The notes: generated from the sequence alone by a model not told the origin. A DNA stretch of 64,000 nt from DAHUXD01 sp963805495 (GCA_963805495.1 CAWDUQ010000002.1:310001-374000); one strand, 5' to 3'; numbered from the stretch's first letter, positions 1 through 8,930 are shown. Translations and numbers: made by a program.

Positions 1-2
1 TG

Positions 3-1358
3 CGCCGGCCCGGCGCCGAGGCCTTCCTCCTCGAAAGCGTGGAGGGGGGTGAGTCCGTCGCGCGATACACGTTTCTCGGTGTCGATCCGTCCGCGCGGCT
101 GACCGTGCGCAGCGGCCGGACGACCGTGGAGCGCGGGGGGCGCCTTGAATCCATCGATGGCGCGCCGCTCGAGATCCTGGAAGGCCTGGTCCGCCGGGAC
201 GGCTTCGTCCCCGACCCGGAGCTCCCGCCGCTCGCTCGCGGCGCCGTCGGCTACCTGACCTACGACGCCGTACGGATCTTCGAGGCGATTCCCGACCGTC
301 ACCCGCGCGAGGGCGAGATTCCGGATGCGCTCTTCCTTCTGTTCGACGCCGTGGTCGCCTTCGATCATCCCCGCCAACGCGTCCTGCTGCTCACGACGAT
401 CGACGCCACCGGGCGATCGGTCGAGGCGGCCGTCGCGGAGGCGGTCGAACGGTTGGACCGCCTGGAAGTCGGGCTGCGAGCGCCGGAGCCCCCGGCTGCT
501 CGGCGGGCGGGGGGACCGGCGGCGGCTTTCCACCCGACCATGCCGCGGGAGCGTTTTATCAACGCCGTGGCGCAGACGCGCGAGGCGATCGCCGCCGGCG
601 AGGTCTACCAGGCCGTCGTCTCGCAGCGGTGGACGGGCCGCCCCGACATCGATCCTTTCGACGTCTACCGAGCCCTCCGGACGCTCAACCCGTCGCCCTA
701 CCTCTACTACCTCGAAACGCGGGAGGCGAGCATCCTGGGCTCCTCGCCCGAGATGCTCGTGCGTTGCCGCAACCAGGAGGTCGAAACGCGGCCGATCGCG
801 GGCACGGTGCCCCGCGGGAAAACGCCGGCCGAAGACGAGTGCCTCGCGGCGTCGCTCCTGGCGGATCCCAAGGAGAGGGCCGAGCACGTCATGCTGGTCG
901 ACCTGGCGCGCAACGATCTGGGGCGCGTCTGCGAGATCGGCAGCGTCCGCGTCGCGCGCTACGCCGCGGTCGAGAAGTTCTCGCACGTCCAGCATCTGGT
1001 TTCGGAGGTCCGAGGCCGGCTCCGCGAGGGCGCCGGAGCCGCCGAGGCGATCGCCGCGTGCTTTCCGGCGGGGACGCTGACCGGCGCGCCCAAGATCCGG
1101 GCCATGGAGTTGATCGACGCGCTCGAGTCTTCCCGCCGCGGGATCTACGGGGGCGCCGTCGGCTACTTCGATTCGTCCGGAAACTGCGATCTCGCCATCG
1201 CCATCCGGACGGCCGTCGTCGAGAAGGGACGGTGGAGCGTTCAGGCCGGGGCCGGGATCGTCGCGGACTCCGTCGCCGAGAAGGAGTATGCCGAGGCCGA
1301 GGCGAAGGCCGCGGCTCTCTTCCGCTCGATCGAGCTCGCCCGGGAGTGGTTCGCATGA
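3..1358 (+). CDS. trpE: Anthranilate synthase component I (TrpE), 5' end outside the window
   Basis: Catalyses chorismate plus ammonia to anthranilate, the first committed step of tryptophan synthesis, with TrpG supplying ammonia. The reading frame is open from base 3, and the residues before the first in-window GTG (position 39) already fit the family (FLLESVEGG, then ARYTFLG), so the true start lies upstream. The chorismate-binding domain fills the C-terminal half: GEVYQAVVSQRW, the SPEMLVR block, RPIAGTVPRG and the FPAGTLTGAPKIRAMELI block are all present. The stop overlaps the trpG start as ATGA. Aminodeoxychorismate synthase (PabB) is the main alternative, but the trp gene context argues strongly for TrpE. 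Confidence 0.96.
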   Translation, partial: RRPGAEAFLLESVEGGESVARYTFLGVDPSARLTVRSGRTTVERGGRLESIDGAPLEILEGLVRRDGFVPDPELPPLARGAVGYLTYDAVRIFEAIPDRHPREGEIPDALFLLFDAVVAFDHPRQRVLLLTTIDATGRSVEAAVAEAVERLDRLEVGLRAPEPPAARRAGGPAAAFHPTMPRERFINAVAQTREAIAAGEVYQAVVSQRWTGRPDIDPFDVYRALRTLNPSPYLYYLETREASILGSSPEMLVRCRNQEVETRPIAGTVPRGKTPAEDECLAASLLADPKERAEHVMLVDLARNDLGRVCEIGSVRVARYAAVEKFSHVQHLVSEVRGRLREGAGAAEAIAACFPAGTLTGAPKIRAMELIDALESSRRGIYGGAVGYFDSSGNCDLAIAIRTAVVEKGRWSVQAGAGIVADSVAEKEYAEAEAKAAALFRSIELAREWFA

Positions 1359-1927
1359 TTTTCGTCGTCGACAACTACGACTCCTTCACCTACAACCTGG
1401 TGCAGGCGCTCGGAAAGTTCGACCCCGACGTTGTCGTGGCGCGCAACGACCGGTTCGAGCCGGCCGAGGCCCTGGCGGCTCGGCCGCGCGCAGTGGTGAT
1501 CTCGCCCGGACCCGGTCGGCCGGAGAACACCGGCCGCTCGATCGCGATGATCGCCGCCGCCGAACGTGCCGGTGTGCCTCTCCTCGGCGTCTGCCTCGGT
1601 CACCAGGCGATCGCTGCGCACCACGGCGGCGTCGTCGAGCGGGCGCCCGCACCACGGCACGGAAAGAGCTCGCGCATCGACCACGACGGGACGGGACTCT
1701 TCGACGGACTGCCGCGTCCCTTCGAGGCCGGGCGGTACCATTCGCTCGTGGTCAGGGAGGACGTTTTGCCGTCCGAGCTCGTCGTCACCGGCCGAAGCGA
1801 CGATGGCCTGGTCATGGCGCTCGCCCATCGATCCCTTCCGGTTTTCGGCGTGCAGTTCCACCCCGAGTCGGTCCTGACTCCGATGGGCGAGCGGATCCTG
1901 GAGAATTTCGTGAGGCTCGCATCGTGA
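1355..1927 (+). CDS. trpG: Anthranilate synthase glutamine amidotransferase (TrpG)
   Basis: A 190-residue class I glutamine amidotransferase that releases ammonia from glutamine for TrpE. It begins with the diagnostic DNYDSFTYNLVQ block, has the oxyanion strand SPGPGRPE, the nucleophile cysteine in GVCLGHQAI near residue 74, and the catalytic His/Glu in FGVQFHPESVLT near the C-terminus. Its ATG overlaps the trpE stop and its own stop overlaps the GTG of trpD, so translation is probably coupled on both sides. It is a separate subunit, not fused to TrpE or TrpD. In some bacteria such a protein also serves folate synthesis as PabA; nothing here decides that. Confidence 0.96.
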   Translation: MIFVVDNYDSFTYNLVQALGKFDPDVVVARNDRFEPAEALAARPRAVVISPGPGRPENTGRSIAMIAAAERAGVPLLGVCLGHQAIAAHHGGVVERAPAPRHGKSSRIDHDGTGLFDGLPRPFEAGRYHSLVVREDVLPSELVVTGRSDDGLVMALAHRSLPVFGVQFHPESVLTPMGERILENFVRLAS

Positions 1928-2940
1928 CGCCCGGCGTCGCTGCCGCGTTGCGCACCGTGGCCGCCGGGAAGACCCTCTCGCGGGCCCTCGCCGAAACGGC
2001 GTTCGGTGACCTGATGGACGGCCGCGCCACCGACGCGCAGAAGGGCGCGCTTCTTCTCGGGATCGCGACCCGAGGCGAGACGGCGGGAGAGATCGCCGGC
2101 GCCGTCTTGGCGCTGCGCTCCCGGATGCGCCGCGTCCCGACGCGCCGCGCGCCGGTCCTCGACACCTGCGGTCCGGGCGGGCTCGGGCGCGATCTTTTCA
2201 ACCTTTCGACCGCGGCGGCCATCGTTGCGTCGGGGGCGGGAGCCGCCGTCGCCAAGCACGGCAACCGGTCGATCTCCTCGCGCGTCGGTTCGGCCGACGT
2301 CCTGGCGGCCGCCGGAATCGCGGTCGATCTCGAGCCCGAACGCGCCGGGCGGATCCTCGACGAGACCGGCCTCGTGTTTCTCTTCGCGCCGGCGTTCCAT
2401 CCGGCGATGAAGGAGCTCGCGAATGTCCGGCGCGAGCTCGGCATTCGGACGATCCTCAACGTCCTCGGGCCGCTCGCCAACCCGGCCGGAGCGAAGCGGC
2501 AGTTGGTCGGCGTCGGCCGTCCGGAGCTCGCCTCACTCCTCGCGGACGCCCTCGCTGCGCTCGGCACCGAACGGGCGATCGTGTTCCACTCGGAGAACGG
2601 CCTCGACGAGCTGACGCCGGGCGTGGGCGCGGCCGGGGTCGAAGTCGAGAACGGCGAGACGCGTCCGTGGAGTCTCGACGCGTTCGCGCTCCGCCAGGCG
2701 CCGGTCTCGGTCGAGGCGCTTTCCGGCGGCGCTGCGGAAGAAAATGCCGCGATGCTCTCGCGGCTGCTGGACGGGGAGGCGGGGCCGCGGCGCGAGGCCG
2801 TGCTGCTGAACGTCGCGCTGGCGCTCGTCGTCGAAGGTCGCGCACCCGGGGTGACCGAGGGATACGACCTCGCCCGGTCGGCGATCGATTCGGGCGCCGC
2901 CCGCGGCCGGTTCGAGTCTCTGCGAGCGGCCGCCGCATGA
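1924..2940 (+). CDS. trpD: Anthranilate phosphoribosyltransferase (TrpD)
   Basis: Transfers phosphoribose from PRPP to anthranilate. The 338-residue protein starts at a GTG that overlaps the trpG stop (GTGA); this start gives the usual N-terminus (ALAETAFGDLMDGRATDAQK) of the helical domain. The PRPP/anthranilate signatures follow in order: the DTCGPGGLGRDLFNLSTAAA block, KHGNRSISSRVGSADVL, and the FAPAFHPAMK and RTILNVLGPLANPA blocks. The common GTGGD motif reads CGPGGLG here, a mild variant. The stop overlaps the trpC ATG. Length and motif order match the family, with no fusion. Confidence 0.96.
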   Translation: MTPGVAAALRTVAAGKTLSRALAETAFGDLMDGRATDAQKGALLLGIATRGETAGEIAGAVLALRSRMRRVPTRRAPVLDTCGPGGLGRDLFNLSTAAAIVASGAGAAVAKHGNRSISSRVGSADVLAAAGIAVDLEPERAGRILDETGLVFLFAPAFHPAMKELANVRRELGIRTILNVLGPLANPAGAKRQLVGVGRPELASLLADALAALGTERAIVFHSENGLDELTPGVGAAGVEVENGETRPWSLDAFALRQAPVSVEALSGGAAEENAAMLSRLLDGEAGPRREAVLLNVALALVVEGRAPGVTEGYDLARSAIDSGAARGRFESLRAAAA

Positions 2941-3704
2941 GCGACATCCTCGATCGGATCCTCGCGGACAAGCGGGCGCGCCTCTCGCGCGGGGAGTACG
3001 CGCCCCGCGGCACGGCCGACCGGCCCACGGACGGGGCGGCGTTCGCGGCCGCGCTGCGGCAGCCGGGAACGCGGGTCGTCGGCGAGATCAAGGCGAAATC
3101 TCCGTCGGCGGGGGAGATCCTCGTCGGCGCCGACGGCCGGATAGAAACGTTCGCGCTCCACTACCGGCGGGGGCACGCCGCCGCCATCTCGGTCGTCGTC
3201 GAAGAAGACCATTTCGGAGGACGCCCCGAGTGGCTGCCGCGCGCCAAGAGCATTTCAGGCCTGCCGGTCCTGATGAAGGACTTCATTGTCTCCGAGCGGC
3301 AACTCGACTTCGCCGTGTCGCTCGGCGCGGACGCCGTGCTTCTGATCGTACGGGCGCTGTCGGAGCCGGAGCTTGCGGCACTGGCGGCCGGGGCGCGGCA
3401 GCGAGGGCTCGCCGTCGTCGCCGAGGCGCACGGTCCGGCCGAGGTGTCGCGGGCCGCGGCGGTGTCGCCGGACGTGCTCGGCGTCAACGCCCGGAATCTC
3501 GCGACCTTCGAAACGGATCTCGAGGCGCTCGTCGCGTTGGGCCCGGCGATCCCGCCGGGGCCGGTGCCGATGGCGGAAAGCGGCGTCCGCAACCGGTCGG
3601 ACGTGGAACGCTTGTGGGCCGCCGGGTACCGGGCATTTCTCGTGGGGGAGGCGCTGCTGCGCTCCGGGGACCCGGAGGACGACTTGAGGGCGCTCCGGGG
3701 ATGA
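2937..3704 (+). CDS. trpC: Indole-3-glycerol phosphate synthase (TrpC)
   Basis: Closes the indole ring from carboxyphenylaminodeoxyribulose phosphate. The 255-residue single-domain TIM barrel shows VGEIKAKSPSAGEI (phosphate and catalytic lysine strand), SVVVEEDHFGG, PVLMKDFIVSERQL with the catalytic lysine, ADAVLLIVRAL, VVAEAHGPAEVSRA, VLGVNARNLATFETD and the final MAESGVRNRSDVERL phosphate loop. It starts at ATG overlapping the trpD stop and ends overlapping the trpF ATG. It is not fused to TrpF as in enterobacteria. Confidence 0.96.
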   Translation: MSDILDRILADKRARLSRGEYAPRGTADRPTDGAAFAAALRQPGTRVVGEIKAKSPSAGEILVGADGRIETFALHYRRGHAAAISVVVEEDHFGGRPEWLPRAKSISGLPVLMKDFIVSERQLDFAVSLGADAVLLIVRALSEPELAALAAGARQRGLAVVAEAHGPAEVSRAAAVSPDVLGVNARNLATFETDLEALVALGPAIPPGPVPMAESGVRNRSDVERLWAAGYRAFLVGEALLRSGDPEDDLRALRG

Positions 3705-4315
3705 CGGCGATCAAGATCTGCGGTCTCACGCGGGTGGAGGACGTGACCGCCGCGGCCGAGCTCGGAGCGGCGGTCCTGGGCTTCAACTTCGTCGAGTCGT
3801 CTCCCCGGCGGATCTCCCGGTCCCGGGCCCGCGAGCTCGCCGCCGCGGCGCCTGACGGAGTCCTGCGCGCCGGCGTTTTCGGCGATGCAGGGCGGAACGA
3901 GATCGCCGGAGCGATCGCGGAGGTCGGCCTCGAGATCGTCCAGCTGCATCGCAGCGTGAACGAGGAAGACGTCGACGGACTCGACGCGGGGGTCATTCCC
4001 GCGGTTCGCGTGGAAGCGGGCAGGGCCGGCCTTCCGCCGGCCGAGGTCCTGGCGAAGTGTCGTGGTCTTCTCTGGGACTCGAGCGCGGGCCGGGGCCGCC
4101 AGCCTCATTGGGCCCTCGTCGAAGAGGCGGGCCCCGTTCCGGTCGCAGTCTTCGTGGCCGGAGGTCTGGATCCCGACAACGTCGGCGACGTGATCCGGCG
4201 CCTCCGGCCGGCCGGAGTCGACGTGGCTTCGGGTGTCGAGAGCGCTCCGGGCGTCAAGGACCGCGACAAGCTGCGGCGGTTCTTCGAGGCCGTTCGGGAG
4301 GCCGACCGTGGCTAG
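3701..4315 (+). CDS. trpF: Phosphoribosylanthranilate isomerase (TrpF)
   Basis: Amadori rearrangement of phosphoribosylanthranilate, the third pathway step. The 204-residue barrel starts with the hallmark KICGLTRVEDV (catalytic cysteine), continues with GFNFVESSPRRIS, a GVFGDAG segment with the usual VFVN replaced, VQLHRS (family form LQLHG), an LLWDS segment holding the general-acid aspartate, and FVAGGLDPDNV followed by GVDVASGVESAPGVKD. ATG overlaps the trpC stop by 4 nt, and the gene's 3' end overlaps the trpB start by 8 nt. Confidence 0.94.
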   Translation: MTAIKICGLTRVEDVTAAAELGAAVLGFNFVESSPRRISRSRARELAAAAPDGVLRAGVFGDAGRNEIAGAIAEVGLEIVQLHRSVNEEDVDGLDAGVIPAVRVEAGRAGLPPAEVLAKCRGLLWDSSAGRGRQPHWALVEEAGPVPVAVFVAGGLDPDNVGDVIRRLRPAGVDVASGVESAPGVKDRDKLRRFFEAVREADRG

Positions 4316-5492
4316 GCGGAGCGGTTACTTCGGGGAGTACGGCGGCCGGTTTGCGCCCGAGACGCTCATGGCGCCCCTCGAGGAGCTCGAGCGCGGGTTC
4401 GAGAAGTGGCGCCGGGACCGCCGGTTCCGCGCCGAGCTCGCGGACCTGCTGCGCAACTACGCGGGACGCCCGACGCCCGTCACCTTCGCGAACCGCTTGA
4501 GCGAGCGTCTCCGCGGGGCGAGGATCGCCCTGAAGCGCGAAGACCTGCTGCACACCGGGGCGCACAAGCTGAACAACGCGCTGGGCCAGGTTCTTCTGGC
4601 GCGCCGCATGGGGAAGTCGAGGGTCGTCGCGGAGACCGGAGCGGGCCAGCATGGCGTGGCGACGGCGGCCGCGGCCGCCAAGCTCGGAGTCGCCTGCCGC
4701 GTCTACATGGGCGTGACCGACATGGCGCGGCAGGCCCCGAACGTCTCGAGGATGCGGCTCCTCGGTGCGGAGGTCGAGGGTGTCGACGCCGGGTCGAAGA
4801 CGTTGAAGGACGCGATCAACGAGGCGATGCGGGACTGGACGGAGAACGTGGCCTCGACACACTACGTGCTCGGGTCCGCCCTCGGTCCCCATCCCTATCC
4901 CAGGATCGTCCGGGAGTTTCAGGCCGTCATCGGCCGGGAGGCGAAGGCCCAGTTCCGCCGTCTCGCGGGCCGGGATCCGGACGCGGTCGTGGCCTGCGTG
5001 GGAGGCGGATCGAACGCCATCGGAATCTTCTCCGCGTATCTCGCCTCGCGCGTTCCGCTATACGGCGTCGAGGCCGGCGGACGCGGCGCCGGGCCGGGGG
5101 AGCACGCGGCGCGGTTCGCGGGGGGCTCGGCCGGAATCCTCCACGGAACGCGCACGATGCTCCTCCAGGACGCCGCCGGACAGACGCTCCCGACGCACTC
5201 GGTGTCGGCGGGCCTCGACTATCCGGCCGTGGGTCCCGAACACGCGCGCCTCCACGACACCGGGCGCGTTCGTTACACGAAGATCTCCGACGGGGAGGCG
5301 CTCGACGCCTTCTTCCTGCTCTCGGCGACCGAAGGGATCCTCCCCGCGCTCGAGTCCGCGCACGCCGTCGCGTTCGCGGCGCGCATGGCGCGCGACCGGC
5401 CGCGATCGGCCTGGATTCTCGTCAACCTCTCCGGGCGCGGCGACAAGGACCTCGACGAGGTGCTCCGTCTCCGGGGCGACGCGCCGGCATGA
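4308..5492 (+). CDS. trpB: Tryptophan synthase beta chain (TrpB)
   Basis: PLP enzyme joining indole and serine to make tryptophan; partner of TrpA in an alpha2-beta2 complex with an indole tunnel. The 394-residue protein opens with GYFGEYGGRFAPETLMAPL, binds PLP at the lysine in HTGAHKLNN, and has the AETGAGQHGVATA loop, GSNAIGIFS after the glycine-rich phosphate site VACVGGG, and a C-terminal LVNLSGRGDKDL. The GTG at 4308 is chosen because it gives the standard N-terminus and overlaps the trpF stop. It is the TrpB1 type that pairs with TrpA. Confidence 0.97.
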   Translation: MARRSGYFGEYGGRFAPETLMAPLEELERGFEKWRRDRRFRAELADLLRNYAGRPTPVTFANRLSERLRGARIALKREDLLHTGAHKLNNALGQVLLARRMGKSRVVAETGAGQHGVATAAAAAKLGVACRVYMGVTDMARQAPNVSRMRLLGAEVEGVDAGSKTLKDAINEAMRDWTENVASTHYVLGSALGPHPYPRIVREFQAVIGREAKAQFRRLAGRDPDAVVACVGGGSNAIGIFSAYLASRVPLYGVEAGGRGAGPGEHAARFAGGSAGILHGTRTMLLQDAAGQTLPTHSVSAGLDYPAVGPEHARLHDTGRVRYTKISDGEALDAFFLLSATEGILPALESAHAVAFAARMARDRPRSAWILVNLSGRGDKDLDEVLRLRGDAPA

Positions 5493-6289
5493 GTCGGATC
5501 TCCGAGGCGTTCGGCCGCGCGCGCCACCAGGGCCGGGCCGCGTTCATCGCGTATCTCACGGCGGGCGACCCGTCCCCGGACGCGACCCTCGGGCTCGCCC
5601 GGACTCTCGAGCAATCGGGCGCGGACATCCTCGAGCTGGGCGTCCCGTTTTCGGACCCGGTCGCCGACGGACCCGTGCTGCAGCGCTCGGCCGCCCGGGC
5701 ACTCGAGGCCGGCGTGACGCTCGCATCGGTGTTCGCCCTCGCACGACGGATCCGCGAGGAGACCCGGCTGGCGCTGGTCCTCTTCTCGTACGCCAATCCG
5801 CTTCACCGGATGGGATTCGAGCGCGCCGCGGCCGGGGCGCGGGACGCCGGGTTCGACGGGGTCCTCCTGACGGACGTTCCGCCCGACGAAGCGCGCACCG
5901 TCGTCCGGTCCTTCCGCCGAGCGGGGCTCGACACGATCTTCCTCGTCTCGCCGACGTCGCCGCTCGAACGCATGCGCGAAGCCGCACGGCTTTCGACCGG
6001 GTTCCTCTACGTCGTTTCGCGTCGGGGCACGACGGGAGCCCGGGCCGAGTTGCCGCCCGACCTCGCGACGACGGTCCGGCGGGCGCGGCGGGTCGCGGGC
6101 CGGCTGCCGCTCGCGATCGGATTCGGCATTTCGACGCCCGCGTCGGCGGCACGGGCCGCGGCGCTGGCCGACGGCGTCGTCGTCGGCTCGGCCCTCGTCG
6201 GCGCCGCCGAGGCCGCCGGTCGCGGCCGGGACGCCGCCGTCGGCAGGCTGGCCCGCCGACTGGCGAAGGCCTGCCGCCGGAAAGGCTGA
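5489..6289 (+). CDS. trpA: Tryptophan synthase alpha chain (TrpA)
   Basis: Cleaves indole-glycerol phosphate to indole and glyceraldehyde 3-phosphate. The 266-residue barrel has AYLTAGDPSPD, ILELGVPFSDPVADGPVLQ with the catalytic glutamate in ELGVPFSDP, GVLLTDVPPDEA with the second catalytic aspartate, IFLVSPTSP, FLYVVSRRGTTGAR (normally YLLSRAGVTG) and GFGISTPASA at the phosphate site. It starts at ATG overlapping the trpB stop. This is the last trp gene; the next gene overlaps its stop as TGATG and may be co-transcribed. Confidence 0.96.
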   Translation: MSRISEAFGRARHQGRAAFIAYLTAGDPSPDATLGLARTLEQSGADILELGVPFSDPVADGPVLQRSAARALEAGVTLASVFALARRIREETRLALVLFSYANPLHRMGFERAAAGARDAGFDGVLLTDVPPDEARTVVRSFRRAGLDTIFLVSPTSPLERMREAARLSTGFLYVVSRRGTTGARAELPPDLATTVRRARRVAGRLPLAIGFGISTPASAARAAALADGVVVGSALVGAAEAAGRGRDAAVGRLARRLAKACRRKG

Positions 6290-6945
6290 TGCGGAACGAA
6301 GGGGAGTGGCTCAAGCTCCTGCGCCGCGCGGACCTTCCGCAGGAGATTCTCGAGAGCATTCTGGGCGACCGGACCGCCCGCAAGCATCACGCGGTTCGGA
6401 CGGCTCTGGCGGCCCACCCCCGTACCCCTCGGACCCGGGCGCTGGCCCTCGTCTCGACGCTCTTCTGGCGTGACCTGGCTCACCTCTCGGCCGACGCCCG
6501 GGTGCATCCGGCGATCCGGCGGGCCGCGGACCAGGATCTTCTCCGAAGGATTCCCGAGATGGCGATCGCCGAAAAGGTCGACCTGGCCCGCATCGTCGGC
6601 CGCGGAACTCTGCGGCTGCTGTGCCTCGATCCGGACCCGAGGGTCCTCGTCTCCGTGCTCGACAACCGCTTTACGATTGAGGCGGATGTGATCCAGGCCG
6701 CGGTCCAGCACTCGGCGGGGCCCGAGTCGCTCGATTTGATCATCCGCCATCCTCGGTGGGGTGCCCGAGCGGGCGTTCGGAGCGCCGTTCTGCGAAGCCC
6801 GAGCCTTCCGGACGCGCTCGCGCTGGGCCTGCTCACCCGGGCGAGCCTCGAAGATCTCCGGGGAATCCGGGACTCTCCGCGGACGTCCGCCCTCGTGCGG
6901 GCCTGCGCGGAAAGAGTCCTTGCGGAGAGGGCCGTGCGGGTCTAG
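6289..6945 (+). CDS. Unknown protein with HEAT-like helical repeats
   Basis: I do not recognise a named family. The 218-residue protein is soluble, leucine- and arginine-rich and predicted all-helical, with short HEAT-like units (an LCLDPDPRVLVSVLDN stretch, then a LIIRHPRWGARAGVRSAVL stretch). Its last 60 residues resemble the C-terminus of the protein at 7772-8866: both carry a tryptophan/arginine helix, a 'P..P' turn, a 'DLR.I' stretch and an arginine-alanine-rich terminal helix. The ATG overlaps the trpA stop (TGATG). It lies between the trp operon and a RodZ-like gene, so a housekeeping or envelope scaffold role is possible but not shown. Confidence 0.75.
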   Translation: MRNEGEWLKLLRRADLPQEILESILGDRTARKHHAVRTALAAHPRTPRTRALALVSTLFWRDLAHLSADARVHPAIRRAADQDLLRRIPEMAIAEKVDLARIVGRGTLRLLCLDPDPRVLVSVLDNRFTIEADVIQAAVQHSAGPESLDLIIRHPRWGARAGVRSAVLRSPSLPDALALGLLTRASLEDLRGIRDSPRTSALVRACAERVLAERAVRV

Positions 6946-6976
6946 CATCAAAGGTCCGAAATCCGGGGAGACGTGA

Positions 6977-7756
6977 ATGGGTGAGACACCGATCCTGACC
7001 TTCGGAGAAGAGCTCCGCCGGGAGAGGCTCATCCGGGAGGTCTCGCTGGAGGAAATTTCCTCGGCGACGAAGATCTCTGTCCGTCTCCTGACAGCCCTCG
7101 AGTCGAGCGACGTGAAGAAGCTTCCCGCGGCGGTGTTCACGCGCGGGTTCATCCGTTCGTACGCCCGGCACCTGGGTCTCGACCCCGAGGAAATGGTCAA
7201 CGCATACCGGGCGGATCTCGCGCCCGAGCGGGCCCGTGAAGCCGCGGAAGCGAGCAAGGGTCGGATCCGCTCCCGATTCTTCCGCGGGCGGCGCGGGGCG
7301 GCGGGCACGCTCGTCATCAGCGTCACCGGAATTCTGCTGCTCCTCGGCCTGATCGCTCGCCCGGATCGTCACAGCGCGTCCACGGCGACGACGGCGGCGC
7401 GGAATGTCGCGCCCGTCAGCTTCAAGAACGTGGCCGTGTCGCCGGGACCGGCGCCGCGAATCCAGGACGAGGCGCCGGCGCCCGCCGAGCCCTCACCGTC
7501 GTCGGGCGTGAAGATGACGCTGGAGTTCGCCGAGGATTCCTGGACCGAAGTTTCCGCGGACGGCACACCGATCTTCGCCGGCCTCATCCGCCGCGGCGAC
7601 AAGCGCGAGTTCGAGGCCCGTGAAGGCTTCCGGCTGACCCTCGGCAACGCTGGCGGCGTCCGGGTCACGGTCGACGGCCGGGCCCTGGAACCGCTCGGAG
7701 GGGCGGGCCAGGTCGTCCGGAATCGACCCGTGCCCGACCCGCGGCTGCAGAGCTAG
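6977..7756 (+). CDS. RodZ-like helix-turn-helix membrane protein
   Basis: 259 residues. An N-terminal Xre-type HTH lies at about residues 8-75 (FGEELRRERLIREVSLEEIS, then FTRGFIRSYARHLGLDPEEM), the typical RodZ/HTH_25 arrangement. A basic stretch (RSRFFRGRRG) precedes one transmembrane helix at about 109-127, followed by a Pro/Ala-rich linker and a C-terminal DUF4115-like beta domain (SWTEVSADGTPIFAGLI, then RRGDKREFEAREGFRLTLGN read in two pieces). RodZ links MreB filaments to the cell-elongation machinery. No mre gene is in the window. A GGGGAG ribosome site sits just upstream of ATG. Confidence 0.85.
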   Translation: MGETPILTFGEELRRERLIREVSLEEISSATKISVRLLTALESSDVKKLPAAVFTRGFIRSYARHLGLDPEEMVNAYRADLAPERAREAAEASKGRIRSRFFRGRRGAAGTLVISVTGILLLLGLIARPDRHSASTATTAARNVAPVSFKNVAVSPGPAPRIQDEAPAPAEPSPSSGVKMTLEFAEDSWTEVSADGTPIFAGLIRRGDKREFEAREGFRLTLGNAGGVRVTVDGRALEPLGGAGQVVRNRPVPDPRLQS

Positions 7757-7771
7757 CTTCCCGGCTCCCGC

Positions 7772-8866
7772 TTGCCCGAACCCGAGCCCCCGTCCGCGGC
7801 CGATCCCCGGGACCTCGTCTCGTTAGTGAGGGCGGCCGACGCGCCCCGCGACCTGCGGATCTTCGCCGCCCGCGGCCTTCTGCCGCTCGAGCGCGACGAC
7901 CGTCTTCGCGCCGTGCTCGCCGTCGTCGAGGATGAGGATCCGGACGTCGGGCCCCCCGCGCGGGAGACGTTCGGCACTCTTCCACCGGACGACATCGTTC
8001 GCTTTCTCGACCAGGGCGAACCCACGGTGGCGGAGATCGACACCGTCAGCCGGATCAGCGAGGACCACTTCGTCCTCGAAGAAATCATTCGCCACAGGGA
8101 CACGGCCGACGAAACGCTCCTGCGGCTCGCCTCGACCGTGAGCGGGGCCCCGCAGGAGGCTCTGATCGTCAACCACGTGCGGCTGATCCGCCAGCCCGCG
8201 CTGATCGAAGCGCTCCTTGCGAACCCCGGCTTGACGGCCGACGGGCGGCGGCGGCTCGCCGAGATCCGCGAGGAGTTCTTCGAGAAGGAAGACCGGCGGC
8301 GCGAGCAGGAACGCCGGCGCCGTGAGGAGGAGGAGCGCCGGGCTCGGCAGGAAGCGGAAGGAATCGTCTTCGACGAGGAGGCCGGAGCGCCCGTGGCCGA
8401 GTCCGGGGAGGCGACCCTGGCCGGCGCGCCGGCCGACGAGGAGGCGGATGCGGGGCTCGGCGCCGTCTACAGGCGCATCTCCATGATGACCGTCAAGGAG
8501 AAGGTCGAGCTCGCCCAGAAGGGGAACAAGGAGGAGCGCCGGATCCTCATCGGCGACGCCAACAAGATCGTCAGCATGGCGGTCCTGAACTGCGAGTCGC
8601 TGTCGCAGGCCGAACTCGAGGCCTTCTGCTCGATGCGACACCTCGCCACCGAGATCTTTCACGAGGTCGCCACGACGCGGGAGTGGATCAAGAAGCCCCG
8701 CATCCAGCTCGCCCTCGTCATGAATCCCGCGGTCCCGCTATCGGTCACGCTTCCCCTGGTCAAGTTCCTCGGCATGCGCGATCTGCGGAACATCGGCCGG
8801 GACCGCAATCTCCCGGAGGGAATCCGCCTGGCGGCACGAAAAATCCTCCTCGAAAAGCGAGGATGA
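7772..8866 (+). CDS. Unknown acidic/coiled-coil protein with HEAT-like ends
   Basis: 364 residues from a TTG start at 7772, 15 nt after the RodZ-like stop. The N-terminal 165 residues look like helical repeats, followed by a highly charged coiled coil (FFEKEDRRREQERRRREEEE region, about residues 170-195), an acidic linker, and a C-terminal helical domain starting near YRRISMMTVKEKVELAQKGN. That domain ends with NPAVPLSVTLPLVKFLGMRD and a LPEGIRLAARKILLE tail. No catalytic motif is visible. The C-terminal module is related to that of the 6289-6945 product. The family seems conserved-hypothetical; the function is unknown. Confidence 0.75.
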   Translation: MPEPEPPSAADPRDLVSLVRAADAPRDLRIFAARGLLPLERDDRLRAVLAVVEDEDPDVGPPARETFGTLPPDDIVRFLDQGEPTVAEIDTVSRISEDHFVLEEIIRHRDTADETLLRLASTVSGAPQEALIVNHVRLIRQPALIEALLANPGLTADGRRRLAEIREEFFEKEDRRREQERRRREEEERRARQEAEGIVFDEEAGAPVAESGEATLAGAPADEEADAGLGAVYRRISMMTVKEKVELAQKGNKEERRILIGDANKIVSMAVLNCESLSQAELEAFCSMRHLATEIFHEVATTREWIKKPRIQLALVMNPAVPLSVTLPLVKFLGMRDLRNIGRDRNLPEGIRLAARKILLEKRG

Positions 8867-8900
8867 CGGAGAGCGGGGGGCACGGCCGGCGCGGCGGCGC

Positions 8901-8930
8901 TTGCCGGGGGGGCGGTCTTTCCCGTATGTT
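8901..8930 (+). promoter_or_regulatory. Candidate sigma-70 promoter for the J-domain/phosphatase pair
   Basis: TTGCCG (8901-8906) and TATGTT (8925-8930) with an 18-nt spacer, about 45 nt upstream of the ATG at 8976. It is the only good hexamer pair in the gap after the 8866 stop. Confidence 0.45.
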
